Origin: Flavisolibacter tropicus | Lineage (GTDB): Bacteria > Bacteroidota > Bacteroidia > Chitinophagales > Chitinophagaceae | Reading direction: 5' to 3' | NCBI RefSeq assembly: GCF_001644645.1 | Contig: NZ_CP011390.1 | Span: forward strand, 62,001 to 126,000 | Length of the DNA: 64,000 nt | Shown: positions 45,808-54,561 of the stretch, one piece after another | How the letters are laid out: every line of letters starts with the position of its first letter | Numbering within the stretch: position 1 is the stretch's first letter | The notes under the pieces: model-generated | Seen by the model: only the letters and a program-made list of their open reading frames with translations | Databases searched by the model: none | Told to the model about the DNA's origin: nothing | Translations under genes and position numbers: made by a program

Positions 45808-46671
45808 ATGAGAAATAATCACATTCTATTTATAGCCGCTGCTGTTGTATTGTCGGCATGTGGACGCTTTGATAAAAAGACCAGTCAGAAAGAAGGACAA
45901 CGACTGATCAGTGTATCTAAACAACTAACGGAAATCATCTTTGAAGTAGGCGGCGATACTGCACTGGTAGGAGTGGACTTGTCTAGTACGTTTCCGGAAG
46001 CAGCAAAAAAAATACCGACTGTTGGATATCACCGCGGTTTGAATGCGGAGGGTATTATCTCCTTAAATCCAACGGCAGTATGGCATGATGGTAATATTGC
46101 GCCAGAGCATGTTATTGAACAAGTGAAAAAGGTAGGTATACCATTGGTTCAATTTTCTGGCGGTAATACTATTGACTCCACTAAGATCCTGATCATGCAG
46201 TTGGCCACCCTATTTCACAATGAGGCAAAAGGGAGGGCGCTTTGTGAAAAACTGGATCTGGATATGGCTAAAGCAGATTCTGTAAGAAAGCAATTGACGG
46301 ATAAACCACGTGTGTTGATAGTGCATTTCGGACAAGCGGCCAATCAATACTTCGTCTTTAATCGTAAAGGCATACCCAACCAAATGCTGGAATGGGCAGG
46401 TGTAGAAAATGCGGCTGATACAGCGCAGAAATGGAAAAACTTAAGTCCTGAAGTGATTGCCCAGGCACAACCTGATATCATCTTAGCTACCGATTATGGT
46501 TTTGACCTGCAGGGGAGTGTGGAGAAATTCAAACAACTGCCAGGTATTTCATTATCACCAGCAGCTAAGAATAACCGTATTTACCGGATCGATGAGCATG
46601 ATCTGGTATACTTAGGCCCACGTACTGGCGAAAATGTTTTGAAATTGATTAACCTATTACACAAAAAATAA
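45808..46671 (+). CDS. hmuT: HmuT-like haem/metal-chelate binding lipoprotein
   Basis: A 287-residue periplasmic binding protein of the iron-siderophore/haem/cobalamin class (cluster A-III). The chosen ATG gives MRNNHILFIAAAVVLSAC, with a lipobox at LSAC. The two lobes are VSKQLTEIIFEVGGDTALVGVD with GYHRGLNAEGIISLNPTAVW (which reads like the HmuT/BtuF lobe 1) and VLIVHFGQAANQYFVFNRKG with VIAQAQPDIILATDYGFDLQ (lobe 2). It delivers substrate to the permease and ATPase encoded just after. The next gene's ATG overlaps its stop (TAATG). Haem is the most likely ligand by context, but B12 or a siderophore is possible. Confidence 0.88.
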   Translation: MRNNHILFIAAAVVLSACGRFDKKTSQKEGQRLISVSKQLTEIIFEVGGDTALVGVDLSSTFPEAAKKIPTVGYHRGLNAEGIISLNPTAVWHDGNIAPEHVIEQVKKVGIPLVQFSGGNTIDSTKILIMQLATLFHNEAKGRALCEKLDLDMAKADSVRKQLTDKPRVLIVHFGQAANQYFVFNRKGIPNQMLEWAGVENAADTAQKWKNLSPEVIAQAQPDIILATDYGFDLQGSVEKFKQLPGISLSPAAKNNRIYRIDEHDLVYLGPRTGENVLKLINLLHKK

Positions 46672-47735
46672 TGCGCACGCTGTCTTTTCGATTTTATTAT
46701 ATAGTCTTTACAGTGATCTTGCTCTTACTCTTGTTTCTTTCTGTAAGGGTAGGCGCTGTTTCTATTACGTATGAAAAGATAGTGGCTTTTATTGCCGATG
46801 GTTTTGGATATCAAACAAGCGTGCCTGTTAATAAAATAGAACAGGCACTCTTTTTCCAGATCCGTTTACCAAGAGTACTGCTTTGTGCCTTTGTTGGTGC
46901 ATCGTTAGCGGTATCTGGTGCTTTAATGCAAGCGTTGTTTCGCAACCCAATCGTAGAGCCCGGTTTGATTGGTACATCTGCTGGTGCGGCCCTGGGAGCA
47001 GCGTTTGTATTTGTTATGGGCAAATCTATTGCTGGCGTTTATGCGGATGTGCTAGGCCCTTTTTTATTACCTGTATTTGCATTTATAGGTGGCCTAGCTG
47101 CTACGTTGGCGGTTTATAAATTGTCTTCCATTTTTGGTAAGGTCAATGTATCTACCATGATACTGGCAGGCATAGCTGTAAATGCTATGGCAGCTGGAGG
47201 TACTGGCTTTTTATCTTACGTAGCCCGTGATCCGCAAGCTCGTAGTATTACTTTCTGGAACTTAGGCACCCTTTCCGGAAGTAATTGGAATAGTGTATGG
47301 TTGGTAGGGTGCTCTACTGTTTTCGGAATCATCATTTGCCTGCGTTATACAAGAGGGTTGAATGCGCTTTTGTTAGGAGATGATGCAGCCGGTAACTTGG
47401 GAATCAACACCAGCCGATTAAAGAGCCGCGTGTTATTGCTAAACACCTTTATGATTTCCTTGGCAACAGCCATGGTAGGCGTTATTGCCTTTGTAGGACT
47501 AATTGTGCCTCATATATTGCGCATGCTAAAAAGTAGTGATAACCGTTTCCTGGTTATTGGATCGGCGCTGCTAGGAGCTATTGTTCTGAACCTGGCCGAT
47601 ATGGTAGCACGCAGTATTGTAGCACCTTCTGAATTCCCCATTGGTATCATTACCGCTTTTATTGGTGCCCCCATCTTTCTAAGCATTCTTATTGGTTCCT
47701 ATAAGCAACAACAAGGAGGTGGATTTTATGCTTAA
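46671..47735 (+). CDS. hmuU: FecCD/HmuU family ABC permease
   Basis: A 354-residue inner-membrane permease of the FecCD family with about ten hydrophobic helices. Typical motifs are LPRVLLCAFVGASLAVSGAL MQALFRNPIVEPGLIG near residue 65-100 (the conserved R-x-P-R ... NPL.. region), MSILG-like MILAGIAVNAMAAGGTG, LGDDAAGNLGIN, and FVGLIVPHILRMLKSSDNR near the C-terminus, where the ATPase binds. It starts in the stop codon of the binding-protein gene (TAATG) and ends after the ATPase start, so the three are coupled. It moves haem, cobalamin or an iron chelate into the cytoplasm. Confidence 0.93.
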   Translation: MRTLSFRFYYIVFTVILLLLLFLSVRVGAVSITYEKIVAFIADGFGYQTSVPVNKIEQALFFQIRLPRVLLCAFVGASLAVSGALMQALFRNPIVEPGLIGTSAGAALGAAFVFVMGKSIAGVYADVLGPFLLPVFAFIGGLAATLAVYKLSSIFGKVNVSTMILAGIAVNAMAAGGTGFLSYVARDPQARSITFWNLGTLSGSNWNSVWLVGCSTVFGIIICLRYTRGLNALLLGDDAAGNLGINTSRLKSRVLLLNTFMISLATAMVGVIAFVGLIVPHILRMLKSSDNRFLVIGSALLGAIVLNLADMVARSIVAPSEFPIGIITAFIGAPIFLSILIGSYKQQQGGGFYA

Positions 47736-48510
47736 AGTAGAGGGGCTAAAATATCAGATAGGATCGAAAATAATTATTCCCGATTTGTCAGTACAATTTC
47801 AGCCCCGAGAATTTAATATGATCCTGGGGCCGAATGGTTCTGGTAAGTCTACCTTCCTGAAGCTTTGTAGTGGTGAGTTGCATCCAGATAAAGGCGCAGT
47901 TTATTATGGAGATCAACAGCTAACCCTTCATTCCAAAGGAGCTATGGCTACGCGACGGGCGGTGCTAAGTCAGCATTCTGAATTAACCTTTCCGTTATCC
48001 GTATCGGAAGTTGTTATAATGGGCCGGTATCCTCATTTTGAGCATAGCCCTGGTCAAAAGGATAACGCCATTTGTAAAGAAGCCATGGCAACACTGGATA
48101 TTCTGCACTTAGCTTCGCGCAATTACTTAACTCTTAGTGGAGGGGAAAGACAACGGGTACATTTTGCACGTGTATTAGCCCAAATATGGGAAATGCCTGA
48201 AGAAGGCGAGCGTTATTTGTTTCTAGATGAGCCGATGGGGCACCTGGATATTAAGTACCAGCACGCTTTTCTTAAGCTATCCAGAGAACTTTTAAATGAA
48301 AGAACGGTATTAGTAGCCGTGATGCATGATGTAAACTTGTCTATTCAGTATGCCGATAAACTCCTCTTTTTAAAAGACGGGGCTATTCAAGCTTACGGAA
48401 CACCGGAACAAGTTGTTTCAAGCAGCCTGATTGAAAATGTCTTTTCAGTACATACCACTATCATCAAAAACCCTGTTTCTGAAAAGCCTCATGTTATTTA
48501 TGAACAATGA
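47728..48510 (+). CDS. hmuV: HmuV-like haem ABC transporter ATPase
   Basis: A 260-residue ATPase of the haem/siderophore importer type. Walker A is LGPNGSGKSTFLKLCSG, the signature LSGGERQRVHFARVLAQ (the RVH-ARVLAQ version typical of HmuV), Walker B RYLFLDEPMGHLD, and H-loop MHDVNLS. EVVIMGRYPHFEHS is characteristic of the haem group. The ATG at 47728 overlaps the permease end by 8 bases and follows AAGGAGGTGG, a strong Shine-Dalgarno sequence that is unusual in this phylum. A longer frame upstream to 47692 is unlikely. It powers uptake with the permease encoded before it. Confidence 0.93.
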   Translation: MLKVEGLKYQIGSKIIIPDLSVQFQPREFNMILGPNGSGKSTFLKLCSGELHPDKGAVYYGDQQLTLHSKGAMATRRAVLSQHSELTFPLSVSEVVIMGRYPHFEHSPGQKDNAICKEAMATLDILHLASRNYLTLSGGERQRVHFARVLAQIWEMPEEGERYLFLDEPMGHLDIKYQHAFLKLSRELLNERTVLVAVMHDVNLSIQYADKLLFLKDGAIQAYGTPEQVVSSSLIENVFSVHTTIIKNPVSEKPHVIYEQ

Positions 48511-48512
48511 TT

Positions 48513-48594
48513 GTGAATGGTGAATGGTGAGTGGTGAGTAATGAGTGATGAGTGATGAGTAATGAGTGATGAGTGATGAGTGATGAGTGATGGG
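48513..48594. repeat. 7-bp tandem repeat (TGAGTGA-type)
   Basis: About eleven copies of a 7-base unit (ATGAGTG / TGAATGG variants) run from 48513 to 48594, changing gradually from GGTGAAT to ATGAGTGATGAG. The opposite-strand form of its first units is at 3683-3706. It lies between the HmuV gene and the convergent outer-membrane protein gene. Confidence 0.85.
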
Positions 48595-48671
48595 TTGTTT
48601 ACATTGAAGTCTTTAATTCTCGACTCCCGATTGCTGATTTCCGAATATACTTAGGGTGTAAAAAAATAAAG

Positions 48672-51254
48672 CTAACGTAGCAGTCTGCTGAAGCGGATGT
48701 GAAAGAGCTGATCTTCTTTAGATATACCATAAGTAACAACAGCAGTTAATTTGTCGAATGGCGAAATCAAGAAACCGCCGCCATAGCCCATATGCCATAC
48801 ATCAGATGATTCGTTAGGGTTCCACACGCGGCCTTGGTCCATAAATGCAATGATCCCTGCTTTGCCATTAAATACGCGATTGCGCGTATTAAAGATCCAT
48901 TGCAATTCATTGGCATTAGTAAAAGAGGTTTTTCCCCAAAAACGCTCCCGGCGGAATCCTCTTAATAATGGGCTACCACCAATATAGTTTAACTGGTAAA
49001 ACACAGGTGTGCCAGTAACTGTGGCACCTTCTAAACGCTCAGCTAATACCAAGTGTGGGCCAAAAGAGAGATAAAAATTTATTTTGCCAGAATGCCTAAA
49101 AATAGAATTGTCGCCATTTTGAAGGTTGCGGGTATAGGCACTGCTTGCTGTCAACAGAAATCCTTTTGTTGGTAGAATAATATCATTCACGTTTGCATAA
49201 TCAAGCTGCAGCTTTAGTTGCCCGTAACGTTCTAGATCATAGGTATCTTTGTCTACTGCACCATAATGATCGGCTATATACCGCTCAGGGTCATTTTTGA
49301 TTTCAATAGTTTGATATGCTGAGGCAAACAGGAAGTTCCAATATTTGCCTAAAGGCCTGTAAAGGCCGGCACCTAAAGTACCTTCTCTTAATCGCATGCG
49401 GTAATAGTCGCGGTCATTAACATCTTTAGTTGTTTCATTTCCTATGCCAAAGAAGTTGACCACGTGTATCCAGTCGTAGCTGGCATTTAGCAGTACATTC
49501 CATTTACCAACAAACTGGGGTATAATGCCTTTGTAGGATATGCTTGGTGCCAGATCGCCTAAGGAATAATGTATGTCAAAAGTATGGCGGTGTGCATAGG
49601 GCTCTCGTTGCCACTTATGGTGGGTAATGCCATACTGTACCCCAACAAAAAATCGATCCTGGTTATTATAAAAGATAATCGGCTTAATACTTTTTTTATC
49701 GTAATGAAAGCCATCATAATGGAAGCGATAGCGAACTGTATCTGTAAACGTATGAAAGTGGATAGCCGGTTGATTTTTTATCGTATTGCCATTGTCATCG
49801 TAAAACTGGATCGCTTTCTTTTTACTTATGTTGCCTGTTTGTATTAGGGTGTCCCGGTCTTTACCTGCTATAATACGTATGGTAGGAGCCTTCTTAAGGT
49901 CGCCAATAACCTGGTAGGTGTCGTTGCCTTCCAGTCCATAAATGCGGAACTCTTTGGTTTCGTCTGTTGAAATAACGCGCTTATAATAAGGAATCGTATC
50001 GGCAAGTCCTTCTTTTGATATTTTGTAAATGGCTACACTTGTTTGCCCGGGAGCTAATTGTTGAAGTACAAAGCGGTCGCTGGTTATAGTGCCCACAACT
50101 GCCACTTCTTTAGCCAGGAAGCTGTAGTATTTTTGAGCGTACTGAACTATATCGTTTCTACGGGCTTTTAGTTTGGCGCTAATCTCAGGGCCAGAGGTGA
50201 CATACACTTCTTTGGGTAGTTCTTGAACAGCTGCATCTATGATACTATCAGTAATAGCTTGTTGAAGCTCTTTGGCAATAGTCATCCATTGCGACGGGGG
50301 CACTTCATTTAAAAGATACCGGTCCAGGTTACGGGCGGGGAAGTTGTATGTTTCTATATCCTTGATCTTGTAATCAAAGGTTTGCAGATGCCCCAAGCTT
50401 GCAGCAGATAATGTAATCTTTAAAAGTACACCATCAAACTTGGTAAAGGTTTGATCGCGATCGCGAGGTATGGGTCTGTAAAGACTGTATTTGCCAGAAT
50501 CAAAGCGGGCCCAGCGCCATTGGTCTTCATGCCGCCCCCAATCACCTACAAGCATATCAAACAATCTTGCTCTCACAAAAGCAGGCTGATCTACTCTGGC
50601 ATAGGGATCTTCTTTTAGAATTGAAAAAAGCTTGTCTGTACTAATGATCTCCTTAGAGTTGCCAAAGTTGGTGGCCTCTTCCCAATTGCCATCAGGACGC
50701 TGTTCAAAAAGATATAGGTCATTGCCAAAATCTTTATTGAATGTATCCAATGCTTGTTGTTGCGGAAGATAGATAAAACGTGGCCATGTATGGTAAATCC
50801 TAGCTGCTTCTGCCAAAGGTGCTACTACCGACGCTGAATAAGGATGAGCGGTAGACACCTGGTCATTGAGTACGTTTTCAACAAAGGTGTTTTGGAAAAT
50901 GGGAGGGAGCGCTCGTCCAAAACTTTTATCTACACTACGCAAAACATATTCTTTCTCTGTGGCTGTTTTCAGTCGTATGGTTTTACTTTGGCGGCTACCG
51001 CCGGCTTCATAAGGAATCAGTCCTCCATTAGCCGTGTCTAAGAAAAAGAGTGGAAAGCGGGCGGGGGTGGCCCATTCCTTTCGGTAATGTTTGCCCCAAA
51101 GCCATTGGTGGAAAGAAGATCGATTGTATTGAGCTCCTGGGGTAACAGCCCGATAATTGCTGTCAGAAATATTACTATTAGTAGATTGACAATAACCCGA
51201 TAAAGTTACCAGTGTTAAGCAATAATTACACAACCATTTATACGTCCGTTTCAT
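48672..51254 (-). CDS. Outer-membrane barrel protein with kinase-like N-terminal domain
   Basis: An 860-residue protein with a signal peptide (MKRTYKWLCNYCLTLVTLSG) and a BamA/surface-antigen-like C-terminal barrel (about 560-860: IIPQFVGKWNVLLNASYDW, GGSPLLRGFRRERFWGKTS, IIAFMDQGRVWN, ending RFSRLLR). Residues 60-380 hold an unusual domain: KTIRLKTATEKEYVLRSVDK (Lys-bearing strand), FVRARLFDMLVGDWGRHEDQWRWARF and LYRPIPRDRDQTFTKFDG. This order recalls the catalytic loop (DRH..N) and metal-binding D of Fam20/HipA/PI3K-type kinases. Here the position that would be Asp reads G (WGRH). The kinase relation is inference from pattern. No partner gene is adjacent. Confidence 0.68.
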   Translation of the reverse strand: MKRTYKWLCNYCLTLVTLSGYCQSTNSNISDSNYRAVTPGAQYNRSSFHQWLWGKHYRKEWATPARFPLFFLDTANGGLIPYEAGGSRQSKTIRLKTATEKEYVLRSVDKSFGRALPPIFQNTFVENVLNDQVSTAHPYSASVVAPLAEAARIYHTWPRFIYLPQQQALDTFNKDFGNDLYLFEQRPDGNWEEATNFGNSKEIISTDKLFSILKEDPYARVDQPAFVRARLFDMLVGDWGRHEDQWRWARFDSGKYSLYRPIPRDRDQTFTKFDGVLLKITLSAASLGHLQTFDYKIKDIETYNFPARNLDRYLLNEVPPSQWMTIAKELQQAITDSIIDAAVQELPKEVYVTSGPEISAKLKARRNDIVQYAQKYYSFLAKEVAVVGTITSDRFVLQQLAPGQTSVAIYKISKEGLADTIPYYKRVISTDETKEFRIYGLEGNDTYQVIGDLKKAPTIRIIAGKDRDTLIQTGNISKKKAIQFYDDNGNTIKNQPAIHFHTFTDTVRYRFHYDGFHYDKKSIKPIIFYNNQDRFFVGVQYGITHHKWQREPYAHRHTFDIHYSLGDLAPSISYKGIIPQFVGKWNVLLNASYDWIHVVNFFGIGNETTKDVNDRDYYRMRLREGTLGAGLYRPLGKYWNFLFASAYQTIEIKNDPERYIADHYGAVDKDTYDLERYGQLKLQLDYANVNDIILPTKGFLLTASSAYTRNLQNGDNSIFRHSGKINFYLSFGPHLVLAERLEGATVTGTPVFYQLNYIGGSPLLRGFRRERFWGKTSFTNANELQWIFNTRNRVFNGKAGIIAFMDQGRVWNPNESSDVWHMGYGGGFLISPFDKLTAVVTYGISKEDQLFHIRFSRLLR

Positions 51255-51557
51255 ATACCTACTTGCCTGTCTTATTCGATGAGCTCATATTGTAAGTGCT
51301 TAAAAAACCTTGCCAATAGCGAAGTCTGTTTTGTAGTATAATATAGACTTTTGAAGGATTAATCAATAGATAAATCCTTAGAGATTAAAATTCTATAACA
51401 GAGAAACTCGCCTTGTCGTTCACTGTCTTATTAGTTATCAATAGTTTTGAACCTTTAATAGGAGGCAGAATGATGTGTATTTGTTTTAAAGAGGATTGTT
51501 ACTCTGCAGGTTACTAAGTCGTTTGTCTCTGGTTGGTTTAGCTCCTTAATCATTAAT
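51255..51557. other. Intergenic region, divergent promoters expected
   Basis: About 300 bases between divergent genes for the kinase-like barrel protein and the ClC channel. I see no open frame, hairpin or clear promoter element. Confidence 0.4.
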
Positions 51558-52922
51558 ATGGCAATTCGAGGCTTTGGATTGATAAGAAAGAAGTTGAAAG
51601 CAGTGTTTGACCTGGTAGGGTCGGAAAGGTTGAAAACAAATGCGCTACAGGCTATTCCTTTTTGGTTTGCGTCCTTGTTGACCGGACTAGTAGCTGTTGG
51701 GTTTACGAAACTGTTTGGTTATGGTGAAGCCATCATGCATTCTCTTCTTCATTGGCGTGCTTGGTCACTATTTATTTTTACCCCGGTCTGCTTTTTTATG
51801 GCCTGGTGGGTTGTACATCGTTTTGCCCCTAATGCAAAAGGCAGTGGTATTCCGCAGGTTATGGCTGCCATAGAATTAGCTACCCCTAAGCACGATAGCA
51901 AGATTAAAAAGTTGCTGAGCTTTCGTATAGCTGTAACCAAGATCATATCCAGTGTATTAATGGTTATTGGTGGAGGTGCTGTAGGGCGAGAAGGGCCTAC
52001 AATTCAAATCGCGGGTTCTTTATTTCGCATGGTTGAAAAATGGATACCTGCTACCTGGCCCAAACTGTCCAAGCAAAGTTTTATACTAACCGGTGCTGCA
52101 GCCGGATTAGCGGCGGCTTTTAATACACCACTGGGAGGCGTTGTATTTGCCATGGAGGAATTAGCACGAATTCATATCCGTTTTTTCCGTACCGCCCTTT
52201 TTACGGCTGTGATCATTGCAGGTTTAACAGCTCAAGGTCTTTTAGGTCCCTACCTGTACCTGGGATATCCTGATGTCCAAGGGTTGCGTTTTTCTATCTT
52301 TTTAGGAGTTGCTGTATCTTCTATTTTTGCCGGTTTATTGGGTAGCTTGATGTGTAAGACCATTTTACGGATCATGAAATGGAAGCGAACCTTTAATCAA
52401 ACCAAGTCCTTGCTGTACCTGCTTTTTGCGGGACTGCTGATTGCAGCTGTTGCCTTTTTTGTAAATGAATCCATATTAGGTTCAGGCAAGGAGCTTATGA
52501 ATACCACGCTTTTTACGGATCAAAAAGCAGTTAGATGGGATACGGTGTTATGGCGTATGGTGGGGCCCATACTTTGTTTCAATACAGGTGCTGCGGGTGG
52601 GGTATTTGCGCCTGCGTTGGCGGCAGGGGCTTCAATAGGCGCATATGTTGCCAGTCTTTTTGATGTAGTGGGTGCCAATGCAAATATTCTTATTTTAAGT
52701 GGCATGGTGGGTTTTCTTACGGGTGTTACACGTACACCATTTACATCGGCAATTTTAGTATTGGAAATGACAGATCGCCATAGTGTAATCTTTCACCTTA
52801 TGCTGGCCGCTTTACTATCAAATATTGCAGCGCTACTCATTGATAAGCACTCTTTCTATGAACAATTAAAGAAAGGATATGTTGAAGAGATGATTCAAGA
52901 AAAGGAAGTGCAGAAGGCTTAA
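51558..52922 (+). CDS. ClC family chloride channel/exchanger
   Basis: A 454-residue voltage-gated chloride-channel-family protein with about eleven helices. The selectivity-filter motifs are present in order: GSGIPQVMAAIEL (GSGIP), GREGPTIQIAGS (GREGP), GAAAGLAAAFNTPLGGVVFAMEE, and the later GAAGGVFAPALAAGASIGA (GxFxP type). VGFLTGVTRTPFTSAILVLEMT is also family-typical. The gating glutamate of CLC-type exchangers (E148 of E. coli, in GREGP) is kept. There is no C-terminal CBS pair. Roles in acid resistance or chloride balance are inferred from the family. It is monocistronic. Confidence 0.93.
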   Translation: MAIRGFGLIRKKLKAVFDLVGSERLKTNALQAIPFWFASLLTGLVAVGFTKLFGYGEAIMHSLLHWRAWSLFIFTPVCFFMAWWVVHRFAPNAKGSGIPQVMAAIELATPKHDSKIKKLLSFRIAVTKIISSVLMVIGGGAVGREGPTIQIAGSLFRMVEKWIPATWPKLSKQSFILTGAAAGLAAAFNTPLGGVVFAMEELARIHIRFFRTALFTAVIIAGLTAQGLLGPYLYLGYPDVQGLRFSIFLGVAVSSIFAGLLGSLMCKTILRIMKWKRTFNQTKSLLYLLFAGLLIAAVAFFVNESILGSGKELMNTTLFTDQKAVRWDTVLWRMVGPILCFNTGAAGGVFAPALAAGASIGAYVASLFDVVGANANILILSGMVGFLTGVTRTPFTSAILVLEMTDRHSVIFHLMLAALLSNIAALLIDKHSFYEQLKKGYVEEMIQEKEVQKA

Positions 52923-53532
52923 AGCTTCTTTTAAGTAATAGGAGCAACAAGCTATTGGCTAGAAGTTAAAGATGTGATCCGATCACCTGATTCAATGATT
53001 ATAGAGCTTAAAAATAATTGTACTACTTATCTGATGTATTTAAGATTATGCCTAGTAAATTAAATTACACTTGGCTGGTTTAAAACAAAGTTCAACTAAG
53101 TGCATCTAGAAATAGTCTGTAATAGATCGATCTGTTTGGTTATTTCTGTATTAGTTAAAGCAGCTTTCCAAATGGCTATGGATCATAGTAAACATGTTAC
53201 AAGTTGAGTCTTATATGAAGCTCACACGATTATCTGTTTTAAGAGTGGGAAGAAAAACGTTCTCCATCAACAAACATTGCATGCTTGGATGCGCAAAGCT
53301 ATGACGTTGCTTGTCAGTAGCAGTACCTAATTATATAAAGAGGTGTTTACCATGGCCTATTTCTACTAGGGCGTTTATAGTTTTGTCTCTTATGATATTA
53401 AGATATTATTAGGTGTTAATCACTACAACCTTACGACCTACCGTAGATACAATACATTACCCTAATTGAAGCATACTATTTAAATAATTACCAGTTCCAT
53501 CAATTGGTAAAAGAAACTATATCTGTAATGCT
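52923..53532. other. Intergenic region without a visible gene
   Basis: About 610 bases, AT-rich, with no frame of coding character, no strong hairpin and no recognisable RNA gene. It probably holds the promoter of the T9SS/S74 pair that starts at 53533, but I cannot place it. Confidence 0.35.
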
Positions 53533-54543
53533 ATGAAAATGAAATGGCTGCTAATTGCTGCTTTTTGTATGACCTGTTGTATTCAGGTTGCTTTGGCCCA
53601 AGCCGGAATAAAGGTTGCGGCAGGTACGTCATTTTCGATCATTTCAAATACAACTGTTTCCATTGATGGTCTGGTGTTAGTGCCTTCAACTAATTATTCA
53701 ATAGATGGAGATAATTATGATTTGAGGAAAGATGTTGAAACACATACTCCCGTACCTATGCAGCATATAAAGCGCTTTTTCCCTTGGACAGCCGATTTGG
53801 CTCCGTTCACGGGAACGGTTACTATTTATTACGACGACACAGAATTGAATGGACTTTCTGAAAACGAGTTGATTCTTTATACTCATGATAATATCTGGAA
53901 CCCCTTCGCTACTGGAACAATTCGAGATGGGTTAGCGAATTATGTTACCACGCTAGGGTTAAGTAATATTATTTTCAATGAACTAACGCTAGGAAAGGTG
54001 ATTGTTCCTTTGCCACTTCAGTGGGGGACGGTTACTGCTTACCGCAAGAATCAATTAGTGTTAGTAGAGTGGCAGACACGAGCTGAAACGAATACTTCGC
54101 ATTTTATAGTAGAATCGAGCCTGAATACTTCCGACTGGAAACCAGTTGGGGAAAAGGTTAATGCTAAAGGAATAGCAGAATTAAATCATTACAGTCAGGT
54201 TGATCTGCACGCTTCTAATCAAAAAACATTTTACCGGATAATGCAGGTGGATATTAATGGAAAATATTCCTATTCAACTGTTGTAACAGTACTGCCAATA
54301 AATAGTAATAATGCTGTGCTACTTTACCCCAATCCGGCCAATAATACCCTTCACATCAGAGCGGGAGAGAGCATTCAATATCTTTTAGTGCGTGATGCTG
54401 CTGGTAAGCTGGTAATGCACAAACCACTTTCTCAGTTGTCTTCATACGAGCTGAATATTCAATCCCTACCAGCAGGTATGTATTATTTGGAGATCATTAA
54501 ACAAAGCGGAAGCACATCCACTCATTCCTTTATTAAGAAATAA
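53533..54543 (+). CDS. Secreted protein with T9SS sorting domain
   Basis: A 336-residue secreted protein. The signal peptide ends near VALAQ. The first 150 residues are a beta-rich region of unknown fold (IKVAAGTSFSIISNTTVSID). An FN3-like pre-sorting module (about 158-255) begins LPLQWGTVTAYRKNQLVLVE WQTRAETNTSHFIVES, the usual unit in this group, and the T9SS type A domain (about 260-336) shows LLYPNPANNTLHIRAG, LVRDAAGKLVMHK and SLPAGMYYLEIIKQSG. It is 18 bases upstream of the S74-chaperone adhesin gene, so both are likely one operon. It may help display or anchor that large protein, by position only. Confidence 0.78.
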   Translation: MKMKWLLIAAFCMTCCIQVALAQAGIKVAAGTSFSIISNTTVSIDGLVLVPSTNYSIDGDNYDLRKDVETHTPVPMQHIKRFFPWTADLAPFTGTVTIYYDDTELNGLSENELILYTHDNIWNPFATGTIRDGLANYVTTLGLSNIIFNELTLGKVIVPLPLQWGTVTAYRKNQLVLVEWQTRAETNTSHFIVESSLNTSDWKPVGEKVNAKGIAELNHYSQVDLHASNQKTFYRIMQVDINGKYSYSTVVTVLPINSNNAVLLYPNPANNTLHIRAGESIQYLLVRDAAGKLVMHKPLSQLSSYELNIQSLPAGMYYLEIIKQSGSTSTHSFIKK

Positions 54544-54561
54544 CCCTGGTTAATCCACAAT

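Noticed and set aside
48513..48594. CRISPR array
   Set aside because: The units are only 7 bases, contiguous, without spacers or nearby cas genes.
49569..49847. A 92-residue plus-strand frame inside the barrel protein gene
   Set aside because: It is antisense to a well-supported coding region and has no domain or ribosome-binding context.
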